Shown: positions 7,190-11,898 of the stretch, in pieces
How positions within the stretch are numbered: the stretch's first letter is position 1
Layout: each line of letters opens with the position of its first letter
NCBI GenBank assembly: GCA_036620675.1
Contig: JAZHEE010000060.1
DNA: 11,898 nucleotides
Strand: one strand, 5' to 3'
DNA from: Jejubacter sp036620675
GTDB taxonomy: Bacteria > Pseudomonadota > Gammaproteobacteria > Enterobacterales > Enterobacteriaceae
Program-made: the position numbers and the translations under genes
The notes under the pieces: model-generated
The model's input: only the letters and a program-made list of their open reading frames with translations
What the model was told of the DNA's origin: nothing
Database searches by the model: none

Positions 7190-7927
7190 ATGAACGATAT
7201 ATCCCACAAAGTCGTCCTGATAACGGGGGCCAGCAGCGGCATTGGCGCGGCCACGGCACGCCATCTTGCCGGTTTGGGGGCCAGATTAATGCTGGGCGCG
7301 CGGCGCGGCGATCGCCTGGAACGACTGGTAAGCGAAATTCGCGAAGCGGGCGGCGAAGCCGACTATCGGGCACTGGACGTCACCGATATCGCATCGATGC
7401 AGGCTTTTGTCGCCGCAGCGCGGGAACGCTATGGCAGTATCGACGTAATAATCAACAATGCCGGCGTGATGCCGCTATCGAAGCTGGAAGCACTCAAGCT
7501 CGATGAGTGGAACCGGATGATCGACGTTAACATCCGCGGCGTACTTCACGGTATTGCAGCGACGCTACCCGTCATGCAAAGCCAGGGGGCGGGGCAGATC
7601 ATCAACCTGTCATCGACTGGCGGCCACAGTGTGGTGCCTGCGGCTGCGGTCTACTGCGCGACCAAATTTGCCGTTATGGCTATTTCAGAAGGCCTGCGTC
7701 AGGAGGTCGGCGGTGATATTCGCGTTAGCGTTATCAGTCCGGGAGTAACCGAATCCGAACTGGCGGACTCCATCACCGATAGCTCCGCCCGTGAGGCCAT
7801 GAGGTCGTTCCGTGCCGGGGCAATGCCTGCAGAGGCTGTCGCCCGCGCCATCGCCTTTGCTATTGCGCAGCCGCCCGATGTCGATGTCAGCGAAATCATC
7901 GTGCGGCCAACGGCAAGTCCGCACTGA
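7190..7927 (+). CDS. Short-chain dehydrogenase/reductase (classical SDR)
   Basis: A 245-residue classical SDR that would interconvert an alcohol and a carbonyl using a nicotinamide cofactor in the cytosol. It has the Rossmann motif TGASSGIG (12-19), an Arg pair just after the second strand (GARR, 36-39) that favours NADPH, NNAG (89-92), the DVN Asn at 114, and the catalytic set Ser142, Tyr155 and Lys159 (YCATK). SPGV (183-186) closes the cofactor site. It resembles the YdfG-like SDR group, but no substrate can be assigned. I start at the ATG at 7190 because AAGGA lies 6 nt upstream. The ATG at 7184 has the ribosome site directly against it, and the GTG at 7145 would add 15 residues that do not look like an SDR start. 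The neighbouring LysR gene may control it. The gene is closed by the terminator at 7942-7977. Confidence 0.9.
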   Translation: MNDISHKVVLITGASSGIGAATARHLAGLGARLMLGARRGDRLERLVSEIREAGGEADYRALDVTDIASMQAFVAAARERYGSIDVIINNAGVMPLSKLEALKLDEWNRMIDVNIRGVLHGIAATLPVMQSQGAGQIINLSSTGGHSVVPAAAVYCATKFAVMAISEGLRQEVGGDIRVSVISPGVTESELADSITDSSAREAMRSFRAGAMPAEAVARAIAFAIAQPPDVDVSEIIVRPTASPH

Positions 7928-7941
7928 TTTCTCCAGCCAAT

Positions 7942-7977
7942 AAAAAACCCCGGCGTCCGGAAACGTCGGGGTTTTTT
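7942..7977. terminator. Bidirectional terminator between the SDR and rpoH
   Basis: AAAAAACCCCGGCGT and ACGTCGGGGTTTTTT form a 15-bp stem with one G-U pair and a 6-nt loop. The six A and six T residues at its two ends give a T run in each direction. It lies 14 nt beyond the plus-strand SDR stop and 16 nt beyond the minus-strand rpoH stop, so it can serve both converging genes. Confidence 0.92.
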
Positions 7978-7993
7978 CGCCGCGAGTGCTTTA

Positions 7994-8851
7994 TCAGGCT
8001 TCGATAGCGGCCCGCAGCTTTTTCATCGCGTTCTTTTCAAGCTGACGCACGCGCTCGGCGGAAACGCCGTAGCGATCGGCCAACTCCTGCAGCGTGCTCT
8101 TGTTGTCTTCGTCGAGCCAGCGGGCGCGAATAATATGCTGGCTACGCTCGTCCAGACCCTGCATCGCGTCGGAGAGTTTATCCGCGGCGTGCTCTTCCCA
8201 GTTATCGTCCTCGATACCATCGGCGAAGTTCGAGGTTTTATCCTGCAGAAAAAGCACCGGCGCCATCGGCTGACCGTCGTGGGAATCGTCGTCGGACGGC
8301 ATATCGAACGTCATGTCCTGGGCCGCCATTCGCGACTCCATTTCACGCACGTCCTTGCTGCTGACGCCCAGTTCCCGGGCCACCATCTCCACTTCGTCCT
8401 GATTAAACCAGCCAAGACGCTGCTTGGTTTTACGCAGGTTGAAGAACAGTTTGCGCTGGGCTTTAGTGGTTGCCACTTTGACGATACGCCAGTTGCGCAG
8501 CACATACTCGTGGATCTCCGCCTTGATCCAGTGTACGGCGAAGGAGACCAGACGTACCCCAACTTCCGGGTTAAAGCGGCGCACCGCTTTCATCAGGCCG
8601 ATATTCCCTTCCTGGATCAGGTCCGCCTGCGGCAGTCCATAACCGGCGTAGTTACGAGCGATATGAACAACAAAGCGCAGGTGGGACAGGATCAGCTTCT
8701 TCGCTGCTTCCAGATCGCCCTGGTAATGCAGCCTTTCAGCCAGTGCCCGCTCTTCCTCGGCCGACAGCATCGGCCAGGCGTTGGCGGCCCGGATATAAGA
8801 CTCCAGGTTACCCACCGGGGCTAAAGCTAAATTTTGCATCTCGTTGGTCAT
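7994..8851 (-). CDS. rpoH: RNA polymerase heat-shock sigma factor sigma-32
   Basis: A 285-residue sigma factor that directs core RNA polymerase to heat-shock promoters (chaperones and proteases). Region 2 (about 50-125) contains the near-invariant HIARNYAGYGLPQADLIQEG and the WIKAEIHEYVLRNWRIVK segment. The RpoH box QRKLFFNLR is at 132-140. Region 4.2, with its helix-turn-helix, is at about 252-281. Leu47, Ala50 and Ile54, which in E. coli matter for FtsH degradation and SRP-mediated control, are all present. It is nearly identical to E. coli RpoH (284 residues); the extra residue falls in the acidic linker near SDDDSHDGQ (186-193). The ATG has GAGGA 6 nt upstream. In E. coli the 5' end of the message is an RNA thermometer; the conserved sequence suggests the same here, though I did not fold it. 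Confidence 0.98.
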   Translation of the reverse strand: MTNEMQNLALAPVGNLESYIRAANAWPMLSAEEERALAERLHYQGDLEAAKKLILSHLRFVVHIARNYAGYGLPQADLIQEGNIGLMKAVRRFNPEVGVRLVSFAVHWIKAEIHEYVLRNWRIVKVATTKAQRKLFFNLRKTKQRLGWFNQDEVEMVARELGVSSKDVREMESRMAAQDMTFDMPSDDDSHDGQPMAPVLFLQDKTSNFADGIEDDNWEEHAADKLSDAMQGLDERSQHIIRARWLDEDNKSTLQELADRYGVSAERVRQLEKNAMKKLRAAIEA

Positions 8852-8895
8852 TCAAATCCTCACAATTCTTTTTGACTCCGCGTCATCCCCGTCAG

Positions 8896-8928
8896 GCAAC
8901 GACGCTCCGGAGCGGCATTTGCTGTTGC
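8896..8928 (-). other. Potential structured element in the rpoH 5' leader
   Basis: A perfect 10-bp palindrome, GCTCCGGAGC (8904-8913), lies between GCAAC (8896-8900) and GTTGC (8924-8928), which can pair outside it. It falls within the leader expected from the sigma-E promoter and ends about 45 nt before the start codon. It could be a leader stem or a protein-binding dyad. I know of no assigned function. Confidence 0.35.
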
Positions 8929-8950
8929 GAGCATACGCGCTTCTGTAACA

Positions 8951-8977
8951 TCAGACAGTGATTTTATCCACAAGTTC
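8951..8977 (-). promoter_or_regulatory. Sigma-E-type promoter of rpoH (P3-like)
   Basis: On the minus strand GAACTT (8972-8977), a 16-nt spacer and TCTGA (8951-8955) match the sigma-E consensus (GGAACTT-N16-TCTGA type) and the known E. coli rpoH P3 arrangement. Transcription would start near 8944, giving a leader of about 93 nt. Sigma-E control would keep rpoH on during envelope or extreme heat stress, as known in E. coli. Confidence 0.8.
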
Positions 8978-8996
8978 AATGTCGAAATGTGAATAA
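8964..8996. promoter_or_regulatory. Pair of inverted DnaA boxes in the rpoH promoter
   Basis: TTATCCACA (8964-8972, plus strand) is a perfect high-affinity DnaA box, and TTATTCACA (8988-8996, minus strand) fits the TTATNCACA consensus. They face each other with 15 nt between them. The first lies in the spacer of the sigma-E promoter, so bound DnaA would block it. DnaA repression of rpoH promoters has been reported for E. coli; conservation here supports the same link between replication initiation and heat shock. Confidence 0.75.
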
Positions 8997-9062
8997 GGTT
9001 ATCAAAAAAATGTGACGATGCTATGAAAACGCAGGCAGGGAACCGAGAGAATCAACATATTG

Positions 9063-9102
9063 CTCATTCCCTGCTAACGGGATCTCGCAAGCAGGGAATG
9101 AG
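9063..9102. repeat. Inverted repeat between ftsX and rpoH
   Basis: CTCATTCCCTGC (9063-9074) and GCAGGGAATGAG (9091-9102) form a perfect 12-bp stem around a 16-nt loop, 15 nt beyond the ftsX stop. A further T-A pair can close inside. No T run follows in either direction, so it is not a standard intrinsic terminator. It may cap the ftsYEX mRNA or pause polymerase before rpoH. CAGGGAA recurs at 9036-9042. Confidence 0.7.
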
Positions 9103-9117
9103 TATACCAGAGATTTA

Positions 9118-10188
9118 TCAGTCAGGGGTAAAGTGACGTAAATGTTGCACAGTGGCAAGCCAGGCTGCCACCCAACCAATCATCGAGGATACCAGCAACA
9201 GCAACAGGCATTCGTCGAATGACAGGCCGCTAAGCTCAAATTTGGTGCCGAACACCCTGGCCACTTCGCTGACCGCGGACGAAAGTCGCAGCACCAGCAC
9301 CTCTGACAGTATCAGCGACAGGAAGGCGCCGCTAAAGCCCAGCAGCGCCCCGCCATACAGGAACGGACGCAAAATAAAGCCGTCTGTCGCGCCAATCAGC
9401 TTCTGAACGTTGATCGTATCGCGACGGGCGAAGATGCTTAACCGCACGCTGTTGCCGATAACCAGGAACACCGCTGCCACCATCAGCACGCCTATCATCG
9501 CCGCCACGCGGCCCACCAGGCCGGTCAGCGCCGCCAGCCGGGCGAACCAGCTATCGTCCATACGCACTTCATCAATCCCCTGAATGCGGGAGATCCTGTC
9601 GCGCAACGTGTTCAGCGAATCGGTGCCCTGGAAGTCGACCTTTGGCTCCACCACCGCTACGGCCGGCAGCGGGTTTTCTTCCAGCATATCCAGCGCGCCG
9701 CCAAAGCCTGACCAGTTACGAAACTCGCCCAGGGCCTCGTCTCTGGAGAGATAGTTCACCTTCTCAACGCCCTGTTCGCTCTGGATTTGCGCGACCACCT
9801 GCTGGGCCGCGTTATCATCCAGCGTCTTTTCCAGATAGACGGTAATTTGCGGAGAGGGATAGTACTGGGTCGCCGCATGGTTTACGTTTTTATACACCAT
9901 ATAGCAGACGCTCGGCAGCGTCAGGGAGATGGCTATCACCATCACCGTCAGAAAGGTGGCGAAAGGCTTATCGCGCAGATCCTGCAGGGCTCCCTGCCAG
10001 GCGTAACGAAACTGCTCGTTAACCCCGCCCTTCACCCCTTTGCGTCGCGGCTGGGGAGCACGATTGCCGCCACTCACCCGCTGTTTCGCCAGGCGGCCCA
10101 GCTCGCCCAGACGGCCGGACGATTTTCCGCCGCGCGGATTCCTGCTATTGAATTGCTTGCTGCTGGGTAACGGTTTACGTCTATTCAC
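9118..10188 (-). CDS. ftsX: Cell division protein FtsX (FtsEX complex membrane subunit)
   Basis: A 356-residue inner-membrane protein that pairs with the FtsE ATPase at the division septum. In E. coli FtsEX promotes divisome assembly and activates the amidase regulator EnvC. Membrane helices lie at about 77-98, 226-247, 274-297 and 325-347, with the periplasmic domain (about 99-225) between the first two and the conserved SIFARRDTINVQKLIGATDGF loop at 251-271. I start at GTG 10188, overlapping the ftsE end by 8 nt: GGAGG lies 5 nt upstream, and the E. coli gene also overlaps ftsE as I recall it. The in-frame ATG at 10218 would add 10 residues and has less support. The cytoplasmic tail (residues 1-60) is rich in Arg, Lys, Gly and Ser and differs strongly from E. 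coli, while the rest is highly conserved. Confidence 0.97.
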   Translation of the reverse strand: MNRRKPLPSSKQFNSRNPRGGKSSGRLGELGRLAKQRVSGGNRAPQPRRKGVKGGVNEQFRYAWQGALQDLRDKPFATFLTVMVIAISLTLPSVCYMVYKNVNHAATQYYPSPQITVYLEKTLDDNAAQQVVAQIQSEQGVEKVNYLSRDEALGEFRNWSGFGGALDMLEENPLPAVAVVEPKVDFQGTDSLNTLRDRISRIQGIDEVRMDDSWFARLAALTGLVGRVAAMIGVLMVAAVFLVIGNSVRLSIFARRDTINVQKLIGATDGFILRPFLYGGALLGFSGAFLSLILSEVLVLRLSSAVSEVARVFGTKFELSGLSFDECLLLLLVSSMIGWVAAWLATVQHLRHFTPD

Positions 10189-10849
10189 CGGCGGCGCCTC
10201 CGTGCAGATGTCCTTCACTCAGGTTCAGCACCCGATACGGGCACCGTGAAATCAACGCAAGGTCGTGGGTCGCCATCAGCACCGTCACGCCTACGCGGTT
10301 AAACTCCTCGAACAGGCGCAGAATGCCTTCCGACAGCGCGCCGTCCAGGTTACCGGTCGGTTCGTCCGCCAGCAGCACGGCAGGTTTATTCACTACGGCG
10401 CGGGCAATACCCACCCGCTGCTGTTCACCGCCGGAAAGCTGGATAGGAAAGTTTTTCGCTTTGTCTAGCAGCCCCACTTTATCCAGCGCCGCGCTGACGC
10501 GACGACGAATATCTTCGCCGCTGGCGCCCGCAATAATCAGCGGGATGGCCACATTGTCATACACGGTGCGGTCCATCAGCAGATGATGATCCTGGAAAAT
10601 CATCCCGATCTGGCGACGCAGGAAAGGCACCTCGCGCGCTTTCAGGCGGCTGATATCATGACCGCTGAACCAGATCTGGCCAGCGCTGGGGCGTTCAATG
10701 CCGCAAATCAGCTTTAACAGGGTGCTTTTCCCGGCCCCTGAATGGCCAGTCAGGAACGCCATCTCGCCTTGTCGCAGATGGAAAGAGACGCCCTGCAGCG
10801 CTTTCCTCCCGCCGCGATAGGCCTTGCTGACTTGTTCAAAGCGAATCAT
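10181..10849 (-). CDS. ftsE: Cell division ATP-binding protein FtsE
   Basis: A 222-residue ABC ATPase, the same length as the E. coli protein. It contains Walker A GHSGAGKST (35-43, Lys41), Q-loop Gln86, signature LSGGEQQ (138-144), Walker B VLLADEP (158-164) with catalytic Glu163, and H-loop His195. It sits on the cytoplasmic face bound to FtsX and drives cell-wall hydrolysis control at the septum. The frame runs back to a TTG at 10855, but AGGA lies 6 nt before the ATG at 10849 and the E. coli protein also starts MIRFE. The start is 2 nt after the ftsY stop, so the two are translationally linked. Confidence 0.98.
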   Translation of the reverse strand: MIRFEQVSKAYRGGRKALQGVSFHLRQGEMAFLTGHSGAGKSTLLKLICGIERPSAGQIWFSGHDISRLKAREVPFLRRQIGMIFQDHHLLMDRTVYDNVAIPLIIAGASGEDIRRRVSAALDKVGLLDKAKNFPIQLSGGEQQRVGIARAVVNKPAVLLADEPTGNLDGALSEGILRLFEEFNRVGVTVLMATHDLALISRCPYRVLNLSEGHLHGGAAGE

Positions 10850-10851
10850 AG

Positions 10852-11898
10852 TCAATCCTCTCGGGCAAACAGTGCCTCAATAAAATCGTCCGCGTTAAAG
10901 GGACGCAAATCTTCAATCCGCTCACCGACGCCGATGTAGCGAATCGGAATACCAAACTGGTCCGCTACCGAGAAGATAACCCCCCCTTTCGCGGTCCCAT
11001 CCAGTTTGGTCAGAGTGATGCCGGTCAACCCCACTGCTTCATGGAACAGTTTCGCCTGGCTAACGGCGTTCTGGCCGGTACTGGCATCAATGGTGAGCAT
11101 AACCTCATGGGGCGCCTCTTCGTCCAGCTTTTTCATCACCCGCACGATCTTCTTAAGCTCTTCCATCAGGTGCGCTTTGTTCTGCAGACGCCCTGCGGTA
11201 TCGGCGATCAGAACATCAATATCCCGCGCTTTTGCAGCCTGAATGGCGTCGAAAATCACCGACGCGGAGTCGGCGCCGGTATGCTGCGCCACCACCGGAA
11301 TATCGTTACGCTGGCCCCAGACCTGAAGCTGCTCCACTGCCGCGGCGCGGAAGGTATCCCCCGCCGCCAGCATCACAGACTTGCCCTGCTGCTGGAACTG
11401 ACGCGCCAGCTTGCCGATAGTGGTGGTCTTACCCACGCCGTTAACGCCAACCATCAGGATCACGAACGGGGTTTTACCTTCCACGTTCAGCGGTTCATCC
11501 ACCTTCGCCAGGATACCGCTCATCTCCTCTTTCAGCAGACCGTAGAGCGCTTCGGCGTCGCGCAGCTGCTTACGGGAAGCGCCATCGGTAAGGTTGGTGA
11601 TGATTTTACGGGTGGTTTCCACGCCAACATCCGCCACCAGCAGCTGTTCTTCCAGCTCTTCAAACAGCTCGTCGTCGATCTTCTTACCGCGGAACAGGCT
11701 GATAAAACCAGAACCCAGATTCTGTTTGGTTTTCACCAGGCTGCGCTTCAGGCGTGCGAAGAAGCCCTCTTTGGTCGGCTTATCCTGTTCTGCCTGAGCG
11801 GCATGCTGCGGCGCTTCTGCCTCTGCTTCTGCTTCTGCTTCTGCTTCTGCTTCTGCTTCTGCTTCTGCTTCTGCTTCTGCTTCTGCTTCTGCTTCTGC
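10852..11898 (-). CDS. ftsY: Signal recognition particle receptor FtsY (N-terminus beyond the window)
   Basis: The C-terminal 348 residues of the SRP receptor GTPase, which docks ribosome-SRP complexes at the membrane for co-translational insertion. Counted from the first visible residue, about 1-28 are a pure Ala-Glu run and about 29-42 lead through PQHAAQAEQDKPTKEG to the conserved FFARLKRSLVKTKQNLGSGF (about 43-64), the membrane-binding helix and N-domain start. The G domain has GVNGVGKTTT (151-160), DTFRAAA (181-187), DTAGR (233-237) and TKLDGTAKGG (297-306). The NG domain is nearly identical to E. coli FtsY. The frame stays open to the last base, so the real start and the rest of the acidic A domain lie to the right. 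The GTG at 11736 is inside the gene, not its start. It is the first visible gene of the ftsY-ftsE-ftsX operon. Confidence 0.98.
   Translation of the reverse strand, partial: AEAEAEAEAEAEAEAEAEAEAEAEAEAEAPQHAAQAEQDKPTKEGFFARLKRSLVKTKQNLGSGFISLFRGKKIDDELFEELEEQLLVADVGVETTRKIITNLTDGASRKQLRDAEALYGLLKEEMSGILAKVDEPLNVEGKTPFVILMVGVNGVGKTTTIGKLARQFQQQGKSVMLAAGDTFRAAAVEQLQVWGQRNDIPVVAQHTGADSASVIFDAIQAAKARDIDVLIADTAGRLQNKAHLMEELKKIVRVMKKLDEEAPHEVMLTIDASTGQNAVSQAKLFHEAVGLTGITLTKLDGTAKGGVIFSVADQFGIPIRYIGVGERIEDLRPFNADDFIEALFARED
11815..11898. repeat. Hexanucleotide microsatellite (TTCTGC)14 within ftsY
   Basis: Fourteen in-phase hexamers reach the window end: thirteen TTCTGC and one CTCTGC (11821-11826). 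On the coding strand they read GCAGAA, giving fourteen Ala-Glu pairs in the acidic A domain of FtsY. The near-perfect DNA identity, not just the repeated amino acids, points to recent expansion by replication slippage. The true length is unknown because the array runs off the edge. Confidence 0.97.

Noticed and set aside
8135..8824. 229-codon plus-strand open frame opposite rpoH
   Set aside because: It is antisense to a highly conserved gene; the frame is open because of rpoH codon use.
8988..9025. CRP site upstream of rpoH
   Set aside because: TGTGA half sites occur (8988-8992 and 9011-9015), but the partner halves match TCACA at only about two of five positions. The first is better explained as part of a DnaA box.
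10189..10218. ATG at 10218 as the ftsX start
   Set aside because: The GTG at 10188 has a strong GGAGG site at good spacing and gives the overlap with ftsE that is usual for this operon.
1..11898. Phage, toxin-antitoxin, anti-phage or other undescribed defence system
   Set aside because: Every substantial gene belongs to a recognisable metabolic, regulatory or housekeeping family, and I saw no frameshifts, transposases or integrases.

Overview
The window looks like chromosomal DNA from a member of the Enterobacterales. The right-hand 4 kb holds, on the minus strand, the conserved order ftsY-ftsE-ftsX-rpoH. The proteins are close to those of Escherichia coli as I remember them, and the rpoH upstream region keeps the sigma-E promoter and DnaA boxes. 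I cannot name a genus from sequence alone.

Layout, left to right. Bases 1-409 contain no gene. They hold about 3.4 copies of a roughly 121-bp tandem repeat, each full copy with a CCCTCTCCCG-type hairpin, followed by a terminator at 449-484. Bases 504-4541 (minus strand) are a three-gene catabolic operon read from right to left: a GabT/PuuE-type 4-aminobutyrate aminotransferase, a GabD-type succinate-semialdehyde dehydrogenase, and a HAAAP-type amino acid permease. Divergently, at 4650-6131, lies a MocR/GabR-type regulator (winged helix fused to a PLP-binding aminotransferase fold), followed 20 nt later by a LysR-type regulator (6152-7048) and then a short-chain dehydrogenase/reductase (7190-7927). 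A strong bidirectional terminator at 7942-7977 separates this accessory block from rpoH.

How the genes could work together. The permease would import GABA or a related amino acid. The aminotransferase would convert it to succinate semialdehyde, and the dehydrogenase would oxidise that to succinate for the TCA cycle. The divergent MocR protein is the natural candidate for sensing the substrate or PLP adduct and switching the operon. A 6-bp inverted repeat that brackets its own likely -10 box is a candidate operator. The LysR and SDR genes may form a second small unit with no proven link to GABA use.

On the right, FtsY (SRP receptor), FtsE and FtsX (divisome ABC complex) and RpoH (heat-shock sigma factor) are core housekeeping genes. 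FtsY is cut by the window end inside a (GCAGAA)n microsatellite that encodes an Ala-Glu run. Both window ends therefore lie in tandem repeats, as would be expected if this were a contig broken by repeats.

I found no phage, insertion sequence, CRISPR array, RNA gene or defence system. The most interesting items are the repeat array with a variant but still pairable hairpin, the FtsY Ala-Glu microsatellite, and the self-contained GABA-type cassette with an unusual transporter family.
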